A DNA stretch of 12,579 bases from assembly GCA_023436825.1 (NCBI GenBank), contig JAEZHS010000689.1, forward strand, positions 1 through 12,579, read 5' to 3'. Positions 1 to 7,230 of this stretch are shown here, piece after piece (the stretch's first letter is position 1; each line of letters opens with the position of its first letter). The position numbers and the translations under genes are program-made. Under the pieces are notes generated by a model. It was not told the origin of the DNA. It ran no database searches and saw nothing but the letters and a program-made list of their open reading frames with translations. The DNA comes from Pseudomonadota bacterium (GTDB taxonomy: Bacteria > Pseudomonadota > Alphaproteobacteria > Reyranellales > Reyranellaceae).

Positions 1-4
1 GCCG

Positions 5-547
5 ATGGCCGCGCTGCCCTTGAGTCCCGTCATGAGCATCGATGCCGCGGCCATCAAGAAGGGCATGCGCCACCTCGCGGCGAGCGTCACCCTGATCACC
101 ACCCGCCACTGCGACCTGCGCGGCGGCCTGACGGCTACGGCCGTCTGCTCGGTTTCGGCCGAGCCGCCGCAGCTTCTGATCTGCGTCAACAAGACGGCAA
201 GCGCCCACGATCCGATCGGCGAGGCGGGCGTCTTCTGCGTCAACATCCTGGCGCCCGAGCATCGCAAGATCGCCGAGCGTTTCGCCGGCATGGACGGTGT
301 CGAAGGCGACGACCGCTTCATCGACATGGGCGAATGGTCGACGCTTTCCACCGGTGCGCCAGTGCTGAAGGGGTGCCCGGTGTCGTTCGACTGCAAGCTG
401 GTGACCAAGGTCGCCGCCGGCACCCACACCATCTATCTCGGCGAGATCGTCGACATCAGCCTCGATCCGGCGGCCCACGCGCTGCTCTACTGCGACGGCG
501 CCTTCGTGCACGGCGAGCTTCTCAAGAAGGCGCTGCAGGCGGCCTGA
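5..547 (+). CDS. Flavin reductase-like (FMN-binding) domain protein
   Basis: A protein of up to 180 residues made almost entirely of one flavin reductase-like domain, the split-barrel FMN-binding fold used by the small reductase components of two-component flavin monooxygenases. Family-like segments are the G-L-T-A-T-A-V-C-S-V-S stretch at about residues 41-51 followed by EPPQLLICVN (53-62), the VFCVNIL strand (76-82), and GTHTIYLGEIVD (139-150) with LLYCDGAF near the C-terminus. By family it would reduce FMN or FAD with NAD(P)H and hand it to a partner oxygenase; no partner is visible here. The start is uncertain: the ATG at 5 lies at the window edge, the frame stays open to base 2, and the ATG at 32 (MSIDAAAIKKG) begins just before the conserved domain and may be the real start. 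The family is confident; the substrate and partner are unknown. A hairpin repeat follows the stop. Confidence 0.85.
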   Translation: MAALPLSPVMSIDAAAIKKGMRHLAASVTLITTRHCDLRGGLTATAVCSVSAEPPQLLICVNKTASAHDPIGEAGVFCVNILAPEHRKIAERFAGMDGVEGDDRFIDMGEWSTLSTGAPVLKGCPVSFDCKLVTKVAAGTHTIYLGEIVDISLDPAAHALLYCDGAFVHGELLKKALQAA

Positions 548-552
548 GCCAT

Positions 553-590
553 TCGTCGTCCCGACCGAGCGAAGCGAGCGGAGGGACCTC
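553..590. repeat. Dispersed-repeat-like hairpin after the flavin reductase gene
   Basis: GTCCC (558-562) pairs with GGGAC (583-587), and CCG (565-567) with CGG (579-581), around a CGAGCGAAGCGAG core. This composition closely resembles the short intergenic hairpin repeats scattered through many alphaproteobacterial genomes. Only one copy lies in the window, so repetitiveness is inferred from resemblance. It could also act as a transcription terminator for the upstream gene, although no T-run follows. The rest of the stretch up to 662 shows nothing else I can support. Confidence 0.45.
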
Positions 591-662
591 CTCTCCGCCG
601 GTTTGCCGCAAATCGTGGAAACAAGGCCCCTCGGCTACGGTCGGAGCGACGGATAAACGGCT

Positions 663-690
663 TTGACTACATTCTCCGAGCCCTTATGTT
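663..690 (+). promoter_or_regulatory. Sigma70-type promoter of the tRNA-Gln gene
   Basis: A -35 box TTGACT (663-668) and a -10 box TATGTT (685-690) are separated by 16 bp. The expected transcription start is around 697, only about five bases before the mature tRNA 5' end, which suits a short tRNA precursor. TTGACT matches the TTGACA consensus at five of six positions. This is a sequence match only. Confidence 0.6.
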
Positions 691-701
691 CCGGCGCCGA
701 T

Positions 702-776
702 TGGGGCGTAGCCAAGCGGTAAGGCAGAGGATTTTGATTCCTCCATTCCCAGGTTCGAATCCTGGCGCCCCAGCCA
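702..776 (+). tRNA. tRNA-Gln (anticodon UUG)
   Basis: A complete cloverleaf can be drawn. The acceptor stem TGGGGCG (702-708) pairs with CGCCCCA (766-772), followed by discriminator G773 and an encoded CCA (774-776). The D stem is GCC/GGC; the anticodon stem GAGGA/TCCTC encloses the loop TTTTGAT, giving anticodon TTG, which reads CAA and, by wobble, CAG. The T arm is CCAGG-TTCGAAT-CCTGG. The U1-A72 first pair is typical of glutamine tRNAs. A promoter lies just upstream. The tRNA end is only 9 bp from the stop codon of the converging small gene, and no clear terminator is visible between them. Confidence 0.96.
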
Positions 777-785
777 TTCCCCGCG

Positions 786-986
786 CTATTGCATCGAGTA
801 GACGAAGGGCGAGGGCAGGTCGCGCGTCTTGGGCTCCAGCCGCGCCTTCATGGCGATTTCCACGACCGCCGTCCGGTTGTCGGCCAGATAGCGGGCGGCG
901 TTGTCGAAGCCACCCGCCCTGCAGTCGGCGATGAGGCGATCCACTTCCCGTTGCACGTCGCGTCGCAAGTCGTCGTCGTCAGCCAC
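786..986 (-). CDS. Small hypothetical protein following the carbamoyltransferase
   Basis: A 66-residue frame starting at GTG (984-986), 16 bp after the carbamoyltransferase stop on the same strand, so it is probably the last gene of that transcription unit. The protein starts with a run of aspartates (MADDDDLRRD) and continues as a predicted soluble, mostly helical, charged chain (VQREVDRLIADCRAGG, then DNAARYLADNRTAVVEIAMKARL). It has one cysteine at position 22, no signal peptide and no membrane segment. I do not recognise a family. A weak G-rich stretch precedes the GTG. The frame stays open upstream to an ATG at 1085, but that longer version would overlap the end of the carbamoyltransferase by some 80 bases and has poor coding character there, so GTG 986 is preferred. 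It ends 9 bp from the tRNA-Gln 3' end. Confidence 0.55.
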   Translation of the reverse strand: MADDDDLRRDVQREVDRLIADCRAGGFDNAARYLADNRTAVVEIAMKARLEPKTRDLPSPFVYSMQ

Positions 987-1002
987 GGCAGGCCCCCGAT
1001 TG

Positions 1003-2856
1003 CTAGAGTTCGACACGACTCGACACGACGGTCCGGCCGAGGACCAGATAATCGATGCCGCTGATGCTGAAGGTCCTGATCGCATCGCGTGGCGAATCCA
1101 CCATCGGTTCGCCGCGCAGGTTGAAGGACGTGTTCATGAGGACCGGCACGCCCTTGCGCCGTTCGAAGGCCTTCAGCAACGCGTGAAAGGTCGGGTTCGA
1201 AGCGGCCGTAACGATCTGGACGCGAGCCGATCCGTCGGCATGCGTGATTGCCGGAATGACGCTCTTCTTCTCCGCGCGGACCGGATGCACCGCCAGCATG
1301 TAGTACTCCGGCGCGCCGGTCCCCAGGTTCGGTTCGAACTCGAAATACTGGCTGGCGGCCTCGGCGGTAACGGCCGGCGCAAATGGGCGGAAGAGCTCGC
1401 GGAACTTCACGCGCTCGTTGACGATGCGCTTCATGGCCGGATTCGTCGCATCCGCCAGGATGCTGCGGGCGCCGAGGGCACGCGGCCCCCATTCGGATTG
1501 CCCCTGCACCCAGCCGATAACGGCGCCGTCCGCGAGAAGGCCGGCGACATGGTCGACGAGTTCGTCGTCGCTGGGGTGCGTCGAGATCGAGTCGAACCCG
1601 CTCGTGGCGACAGCGGCCTCGACTTCCGCCCGATTGAGCGGCGAGCCGAGATACGGCGACGCAAAGCTCTGCATCCGCGGCTGCCTGGCGGCTCGGTGAT
1701 AGTAGGATGCAGCGGCGCCGATGGCATTGCCGGCATCTCCGGCCGCGGGATGGACGAAGAGATTGTAGCCGCCTTCGCGGATCAGGCGGCCGTTGGCCAG
1801 TGAGTTCAGGGCGACGCCGCCAGCGAGGCAGATATTGCGCGTTCCTGCGATCGCCGACGCCTTCGTCACTACGTGAAGGATGAGCTCCTCGGTGCAGAGC
1901 TGGACGCTGGCCGCCAGGTCGGCATAGTGCCTGCTGCTGTTCAGAATCTGCTCGGCCTCTGCTTCCGTAAGGTCTTCCGGCAGGTCGGCGCGCGCCACGG
2001 CGAAGTCGGCTTCCGGTTCGCGCGGTTTGCCGAAGCGACGCAGGAATTCGTCGGTATAAGGCAGTGATTCGGGGGTGAGGAATTCGAAGCAGGATTGGTC
2101 GATCTCGAACCCGCCGTCCTCGCGCAACGTGATCAGCTTGCGTACGTCATTGTAGAACTTCGGCTGTCCGAAGGCGGCCATGCCCATGACCTTGTACTCG
2201 CCTTCGTTCACCTCGAAACCGAGGAAGGCGGTGAAGGCGCTGTAGAACAGGCCGATCGAGTGCGGCAGGTTGATCGCCAGCTTTCGTTCGATCTCCGACC
2301 CTCGACCGACGGCAATGACGGCCGTCTCGTACTCGCCGACGCCGTCCATGGTGACGACCGCCGCGTGATCGAAGGATGAGGTGTAGAACGCCGCCGCCAG
2401 GTGGGAGTCGTGATGGTCCACGTAGGCGACTTTCTCCCTGGATACGCCCAGCTCACTGCAGATCTTGCCGACGGCGTCGAACTTGTCCAGCTTGAACCAG
2501 GAGTGCGTGACCGACTTGAGGTAGGGCGGCACCTCGCTAGCCCCGGTTGCCGCGTTCCATAGGGTTCGGGCCCTGTCGATCAATCCGCCGTTCGCCTTCT
2601 GCTGCTGGCGAACCGTAGAAGCCCACACGATGCGATCGAACTTCTTCAATGCGTCTTCATAATAGACGATACGATCGATCTCGGCGATCGAGACGCCCGC
2701 CTGCCTGAGACAGAATTCTATGGCGAGACGCGGGAACCCGGCGTCGTGCTTGATCCGTGTGAAGCGCTCTTCCTGGCCCGCGGCAACGATGCGGCCGTCG
2801 ACCAGCAGGGCGGCTGCCGAGTCGTGAAAACCGAAAGAGAGGCCGAGCACCTTCAT
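1003..2856 (-). CDS. NodU/CmcH-family O-carbamoyltransferase
   Basis: A 617-residue enzyme of the NodU/CmcH/TobZ family, which transfers a carbamoyl group from carbamoyl phosphate, via carbamoyl-adenylate, to a hydroxyl of a sugar or natural product. The N-terminal Kae1/YrdC-like part shows LSFGFHDSAAALLVDG (6-21), QEERFTRIKHD (28-38), the metal-site DHHDSH (147-152), TMDGVGE (169-175), NEGEYKVMGMAAFG (217-230) and CLAGGVALNS (343-352). The C-terminal part shows GQSEWGPRALGARSIL (452-467), the KFRELFRPFAP stretch (484-494) and LMNTSFNLRGEPMVDSP (573-589). Length and motif order are those of full, active family members. The start is the ATG at 2854-2856: it begins MKVLG and shares one base with the upstream TGA (TGATG), implying translational coupling with the SGNH-like gene. 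An ATG at 2874 would only add an overlapping hexapeptide. The acceptor cannot be deduced; no nod genes or antibiotic pathway are nearby. It is cytoplasmic. Confidence 0.93.
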   Translation of the reverse strand: MKVLGLSFGFHDSAAALLVDGRIVAAGQEERFTRIKHDAGFPRLAIEFCLRQAGVSIAEIDRIVYYEDALKKFDRIVWASTVRQQQKANGGLIDRARTLWNAATGASEVPPYLKSVTHSWFKLDKFDAVGKICSELGVSREKVAYVDHHDSHLAAAFYTSSFDHAAVVTMDGVGEYETAVIAVGRGSEIERKLAINLPHSIGLFYSAFTAFLGFEVNEGEYKVMGMAAFGQPKFYNDVRKLITLREDGGFEIDQSCFEFLTPESLPYTDEFLRRFGKPREPEADFAVARADLPEDLTEAEAEQILNSSRHYADLAASVQLCTEELILHVVTKASAIAGTRNICLAGGVALNSLANGRLIREGGYNLFVHPAAGDAGNAIGAAASYYHRAARQPRMQSFASPYLGSPLNRAEVEAAVATSGFDSISTHPSDDELVDHVAGLLADGAVIGWVQGQSEWGPRALGARSILADATNPAMKRIVNERVKFRELFRPFAPAVTAEAASQYFEFEPNLGTGAPEYYMLAVHPVRAEKKSVIPAITHADGSARVQIVTAASNPTFHALLKAFERRKGVPVLMNTSFNLRGEPMVDSPRDAIRTFSISGIDYLVLGRTVVSSRVEL

Positions 2857-4205
2857 CACATGGTTCCGCGCCAACGGCCGTTATCGACATAGGCCCTGGC
2901 GATGGCGTCGGCATAGAGCCCGGCCAAGAGAAGGTCTCCTTCCGGCATCAGGTGCACCTCGTCCCCGAAGAGCAGTCGCTCGGGACCGCAGGCCGAGATC
3001 GCCGCATCGCAGTCGACGAACGGAATGTCATCCTCGAGCTTCAGGCCCTGCCGCAGGATCCGGAACATGCCTTCGACGTTGGCACGCGCCGGTTCATGAT
3101 CGGGATTGCGATTGCGCTTGAGAAGGCCGTCCTCCAGCGACGACCGCTTCTTGTGACTGGACGCCGCCGGCTGCAGTCCCCAGACGAACATCCCGCCATT
3201 CGAGCGCACGATCTGGGCGAACTGGCGTTTTCTCCTGGTATAGGATTTCAGCACCTGCACGGGCTGGTTCACGACGCGATATGGCAGAGAATTCTGAGTG
3301 CGCGGTATCTCGTCGGTCCGATGCAGGATCTGGGACCAGCCCTCGAGGTTCTCCTGGTAAATCAGGTTCCAGTCGTCGAGGACGCGGGGATCGCAAAGCT
3401 GACCGTAGACCGCGTCGTTGTAACCGTCATGCGCGACAACGATGTCAGGCTTCAGGTCCCAGCAGAAATTCATGTAGGTCGACATCTCGTTCATCACGAC
3501 ATGGCCGTGCTGCCCGAAGTTGAGAACAGTGAACCGCAGCTCGAGATTGCGCTCCTTGCAGTGGGCGTTGAGCCGCTCCTGGAGGAGTTCCGTATACATC
3601 TGGTGATGCAGGCAAAACATGCTCCAGCCGGCGGAGCCGCCGAAGCAGGCTATCACCTTGTGGTGCTTGTCGCGTCGGGCAAGCTCGCCAAGCGACTGCG
3701 TTATGCGGCAGCCGAACGAGTTGATCGGTCCTATGCCGAGGAAGCGGAAGAGGTAGCCAAAGGGGAAGTAATAGAAGCCCCACGGCTCGCGCGGCGAGAG
3801 CTGGTTGAAGATGTTGGCGTCCATGTTCTGCAGCTCGGCCGACGACCAATCCCGCTTGTAGGGTACGATCCGCCCGCTGAACTTGATGCTCGACACCACT
3901 GCGCCGGCCTGATGCGCCCGATCGCCGGATTCCCAGTGCGCGGAATAGCCGTCCTTGTCGTGGTAGCTCTCGAGCAGCACGACATGCTCATCGGCCGTGA
4001 ATTTGCGCGGCGCGGCAACGATATCGAGTCCGGGAAACAGCGACCGGTAGGTCGGCAGCGTGGTTTCGGGCGCGGCAAGAACCGGCTTTGCGCCGCTCTG
4101 CGCGAAATGCGTGGTGACGCCTTCGAGTTCCTGTCGAAGTATCTCGAGCGGAGTCGATGCTTCCGGAGGGAAGATGACCCTGACTTTCGTCCTGCCCCAG
4201 TTCAT
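2856..4205 (-). CDS. SGNH/GDSL hydrolase-family protein
   Basis: A 449-residue protein with all four SGNH blocks in order: ACFGGS with the presumed nucleophile Ser191, NFGQHG with Gly231 (228-233), DGYND with Asn263 (260-264), and DEVH with Asp415 and His418. The family includes esterases, lipases and carbohydrate O-acetyl esterases. About 180 residues precede the first block, longer than usual, and resemble nothing I recognise. They contain an aromatic-rich stretch, WGFYYFPFGYLFRFLG (142-157). No signal peptide is visible, so the enzyme is probably cytoplasmic or peripheral. The start ATG (4203-4205) is preceded by AGAAGG, and a consensus-spaced promoter ends just 6 bases before it. The stop overlaps the carbamoyltransferase start, so the two enzymes probably act on the same molecule. 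The hydrolase reaction and substrate are unknown; acyl-ester removal or acyl transfer are both possible. Confidence 0.85.
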   Translation of the reverse strand: MNWGRTKVRVIFPPEASTPLEILRQELEGVTTHFAQSGAKPVLAAPETTLPTYRSLFPGLDIVAAPRKFTADEHVVLLESYHDKDGYSAHWESGDRAHQAGAVVSSIKFSGRIVPYKRDWSSAELQNMDANIFNQLSPREPWGFYYFPFGYLFRFLGIGPINSFGCRITQSLGELARRDKHHKVIACFGGSAGWSMFCLHHQMYTELLQERLNAHCKERNLELRFTVLNFGQHGHVVMNEMSTYMNFCWDLKPDIVVAHDGYNDAVYGQLCDPRVLDDWNLIYQENLEGWSQILHRTDEIPRTQNSLPYRVVNQPVQVLKSYTRRKRQFAQIVRSNGGMFVWGLQPAASSHKKRSSLEDGLLKRNRNPDHEPARANVEGMFRILRQGLKLEDDIPFVDCDAAISACGPERLLFGDEVHLMPEGDLLLAGLYADAIARAYVDNGRWRGTM

Positions 4206-4211
4206 GCCTTC

Positions 4212-4240
4212 TCTATATGAGTGCCGATCATCAGGTGCAA
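4212..4240 (-). promoter_or_regulatory. Promoter of the SGNH/carbamoyltransferase unit, possibly leaderless
   Basis: Reading the minus strand, TTGCAC (4240-4235), a 17-bp spacer and TATAGA (4217-4212) form a good sigma70-type promoter. Only six bases separate the -10 box from the ATG at 4205, so the predicted start of transcription falls on the A of the start codon. The AGAAGG sequence that could serve as a ribosome site overlaps the -10 box and would not be in such a transcript. An mRNA from an upstream promoter could still use it. Confidence 0.55.
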
Positions 4241-4267
4241 CGTTGCGCCATTGTACGCACGTGCCCT

Positions 4268-4300
4268 GGTCCGGCGCGAGAAGCTGGCTCGCACCGGACC
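4268..4300 (-). terminator. Hairpin downstream of asd (possible terminator, no U-tract)
   Basis: A near-perfect inverted repeat: 13-base arms 4268-4280 and 4288-4300 with a single C/A mismatch at 4275/4293 and a 7-base loop. It sits 22 bp after the asd stop and before the promoter of the SGNH gene, where a terminator is expected. Neither strand has a T-run after the stem, so it is not a textbook intrinsic terminator. It may stabilise the asd mRNA 3' end or act with Rho. Confidence 0.5.
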
Positions 4301-4321
4301 GGATCCATTGCCACTCCTAGC

Positions 4322-5434
<1,113 letters not shown>

Positions 5435-5455
5435 TCAGCCGGAGACGGAGCGCCC

Positions 5456-5506
5456 GCGAACGACAAAGGCCCCGTCTAGCGGCGGGGCCTTCAAGGGTTC
5501 GTTCGC
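5456..5506 (-). terminator. Two-tier hairpin in the asd leader (candidate attenuator)
   Basis: On the minus strand the inner stem AAGGCCCCG/CGGGGCCTT (5491-5483 with 5474-5466) has 9 perfect pairs and an 8-base loop. It is enclosed by an outer 8-pair stem GCGAACGA/TCGTTCGC (5506-5499 with 5463-5456). The inner stem is followed by only three Us before the outer arm, so it is a weak intrinsic terminator at most. It begins 12 bases after the stop codon of the leader ORF and ends 40 bases before the asd ATG. A competing pairing is possible: GGGGCTT at 5536-5530, inside the leader ORF, can pair with AAGGCCCC of the inner 5' arm with one bulged G, which could act as an antiterminator. Confidence 0.55.
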
Positions 5507-5518
5507 TGTTACCTACTT

Positions 5519-5596
5519 TTAGCGCGCACAAGCCCCTGCCGACCCACCGGTGGTGGCGGCTTTTTTGGTGACTCGGGTCTTGGAGCGAAACGACAT
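5519..5596 (-). CDS. 25-codon Lys/Thr-containing ORF, candidate asd leader peptide
   Basis: An ATG (5594-5596) opens a 25-codon frame ending in TAA (5519-5521). The peptide begins MSFRSKTRVTKKAATT and continues Gly/Ala-rich to a final Ala-Arg. It has three Lys (6, 11, 12) and four Thr (7, 10, 15, 16), clustered in the first 16 codons; the Thr codons are all ACC. Lys and Thr are end products of the pathway in which the next gene, asd, acts. A consensus-spaced promoter lies seven bases before the ATG, so the transcript would be leaderless or nearly so. AAGGTG just upstream could serve as a ribosome site only in a longer mRNA. A hairpin follows the stop, then asd on the same strand. I infer a regulatory leader peptide. 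The alternative is an independent small basic protein or a chance ORF. Confidence 0.5.
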   Translation of the reverse strand: MSFRSKTRVTKKAATTGGSAGACAR

Positions 5597-5603
5597 CGTC
5601 ACC

Positions 5604-5632
5604 TTTATAGATCGATTGCAGAAAATTTGCAA
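5604..5632 (-). promoter_or_regulatory. Promoter of the asd leader/asd transcription unit
   Basis: On the minus strand TTGCAA (5632-5627), a 17-bp spacer and TATAAA (5609-5604) form a strong sigma70-type promoter. The predicted start falls at 5596-5597, on or next to the ATG of the leader ORF. The -35 region lies within an inverted repeat TTGCA-N7-TGCAA (5616-5632), which could be an operator and also sits just upstream of the divergent oxidase gene. Confidence 0.6.
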
Positions 5633-5642
5633 AGGTCGGCGC

Positions 5643-6806
5643 ATGCCCGACACCTACGATGCGATCGTCCTCGGCCTTGGCGCGATGGGCTCGGCCGCGA
5701 CCTATCAGTTGGCGCGCCGCGGCGCCAAGGTGCTGGGCATTGACCGCTATTCACCGCCGCACGAATTCGGCTCGACCCATGGCGACACCCGCATCACGCG
5801 CATCGCTTGTGGCGAGGGGCCGGAATATTCGGCCTTCGCCATGCGCAGCCACGAGATCTGGCGCGAGCTCGAAGCCGAGACGGGCCTGGACCTGCTGACC
5901 CAAAACGGTTTCCTCGCGATCTCGGGGGCCGGCGACCGCTCGGCCAACCATGGTGTTGCGAAATTCCTCGACGCCACCGCGGCCGCAGCCCGGTCAGCCG
6001 GGGTGAGCTATGAAATCCTCGACAGCGCGACGCTGCGCCGGCGCTATCCCGCCCTCAACGTCGCCGACGGTGACCAGGCCTATCACGACACGGTGGGTGG
6101 CTTCGCGCGGCCGGAGAACTGCGTGACCGCTCAGTTGCGGGCTGCGGTCGCGCGCGGCGCCGATCTGAAGCTGGGCGAGACGGTGGTCTCCTTTCGCCAG
6201 GACGATGGTTTCGCAACCGTCACGACCGACAAGCAGACTTATGGCGCCGCCCAGTTGATCGTGGCGGCCGGCGCGTGGCTGCCGGCCATGCTGAAGCCTG
6301 CGCTCGCCGCCAACTTCATGGTCACGCGTCAGGTGCTGTACTGGTTTCGCGCCCGCAGCGAGGCTGCGCACGCCCAGTTCGCGCCCGATCGTTTTCCTGT
6401 CTACATCTGGCAGATTCCCGCACCGCAATCGATCTACGGCTTTCCCGCCACCGGCGGCCTGGACGAGGGCGTCAAGATAGCGACCGAACAATATGACGTG
6501 GCGACCACGCCCGACTCGGTTTCGCGCACCGTCCCGCCCGAAGAAGTGCGCGAAATGTACGAGACCTATGTCGAGCCTTTCTTCCCGGGCCTGTCGCCGG
6601 TCTGCGTGAGGAGCAAGGTCTGTCTCTATACCTGGGTCGACAAGGCGCGCTTCATCATCGATCGCCATCCCGACCACGATCGCGTCATCGTGGCGTCTCC
6701 CTGCTCGGGCCACGGCTTCAAGCACTCCGCCGGCGTCGGCGAGTTGCTCGCCCAGATGGCGCTGGGAGAGGCGCATCGCGACATAGCCATGTTCCGCTTG
6801 CGTTAG
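5643..6806 (+). CDS. Monomeric sarcosine oxidase/N-methyltryptophan oxidase-like FAD enzyme
   Basis: A 387-residue flavoenzyme of the MSOX/MTOX family, which oxidises N-methyl amino acids to the amino acid, formaldehyde and H2O2 with covalently bound FAD. The dinucleotide site is VLGLGAMGSAATYQLARRG (9-27) ending at IDR (33-35). STHGDTRITR (44-53) matches the family's active-site arginine loop. Cys327 in CLYTWVDKARFIIDRHP aligns with the FAD-linking cysteine. SGHGFKHSAGVGE (355-367) carries the C-terminal conserved lysine (360), and K278 aligns with the O2-activating lysine. The position equivalent to the MSOX active-site His appears to be Glu282 here, so the substrate may differ from sarcosine. 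The start MPDTYDAIVLG (ATG 5643) fits the FAD-binding fold and has AAAGG at 5631-5635. Longer in-frame starts, such as 5550, add a non-family extension that overlaps the divergent asd promoter. It is cytoplasmic. Confidence 0.88.
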   Translation: MPDTYDAIVLGLGAMGSAATYQLARRGAKVLGIDRYSPPHEFGSTHGDTRITRIACGEGPEYSAFAMRSHEIWRELEAETGLDLLTQNGFLAISGAGDRSANHGVAKFLDATAAAARSAGVSYEILDSATLRRRYPALNVADGDQAYHDTVGGFARPENCVTAQLRAAVARGADLKLGETVVSFRQDDGFATVTTDKQTYGAAQLIVAAGAWLPAMLKPALAANFMVTRQVLYWFRARSEAAHAQFAPDRFPVYIWQIPAPQSIYGFPATGGLDEGVKIATEQYDVATTPDSVSRTVPPEEVREMYETYVEPFFPGLSPVCVRSKVCLYTWVDKARFIIDRHPDHDRVIVASPCSGHGFKHSAGVGELLAQMALGEAHRDIAMFRLR

Positions 6807-7122
6807 ACCGCCGTCGTCACGAGCAGCTCGACGCCGAAGGTCACTGCGTCGGTTCCGGACCACGCCGGGATGCCGGCCGGTGAAAGATGCCGCGCATTCG
6901 GGCCCCACTCGACGCGAGGAAGGCGCGCCGGCGCTGCCGTTGATCGGCCGTATCGCCTCCGGTCTTCGCCGACCGTCCGACGGCAAGGTTGACGTAACCG
7001 CTGCGGGCCAGGTCGAACGTGTGTCGACGGCGGCAGCAGAACGAGCGACCGCCGAGGTCGAGATCAGCGCGGCAGATCGGGCAACGGAGCGCCGCATAGG
7101 CCTGTCGACGGAGCGGCTGCAC
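6803..7122 (-). pseudogene. Remnant of an RlmA-type 23S rRNA methyltransferase gene
   Basis: From the GTG at 7122 the frame encodes a recognisable N-terminus of the RlmA (RrmA) family, S-adenosylmethionine-dependent 23S rRNA guanine-N1 methyltransferases. The zinc finger is intact: Cys14, Cys17, Cys30 and His34, with the HTFDLARSGYVNLAV segment, then GDTADQRQRRRAFLAS. At about residue 72, near 6901-6910, similarity stops and the frame runs to a TGA at 6841. In the +1-shifted frame immediately past that point the translation reads WGPNARHLSPAG and ends FGVELLVTTAV before TAA (6803-6805), which looks like the C-terminal tail of the same family. About two thirds of the roughly 270-residue protein, including the SAM-binding and catalytic domain, is missing. 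I therefore call an internal deletion with frameshift. The stop overlaps the stop of the converging oxidase gene. The C-terminal assignment is from memory of the family and less certain than the zinc finger. Confidence 0.75.
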
Positions 7123-7230
7123 GGTGCCGCTCCAGGATCATCAGAAGTCAGGTATTCATGACTGGCGGCCGTATCGCTTTTCGACAGTTGCGAGAATGGT
7201 CGACACGCACCAGCAAAACCGCAGGCGTCC

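Noticed and set aside
2952..4220. A 422-codon + strand open frame opposite the SGNH gene.
   Set aside because: Typical antisense frame of a high-GC gene; the minus strand has all four SGNH blocks and a promoter.
5538..5566. A GC-rich hairpin followed by six Ts on the + strand, looking like an intrinsic terminator for rightward transcription.
   Set aside because: No rightward gene ends there; the T-run is the complement of the Lys-Lys AAA codons of the leader ORF and the stem is interrupted by bulges. An unseen + strand small RNA or oxidase attenuator remains possible but unsupported.
5994..7097. A 367-codon minus-strand frame covering much of the oxidase gene.
   Set aside because: Arg/Ala/Gly-rich translation without motifs, opposite a well-supported flavoenzyme; the real minus-strand signal in its upstream part is the RlmA zinc finger in another frame.
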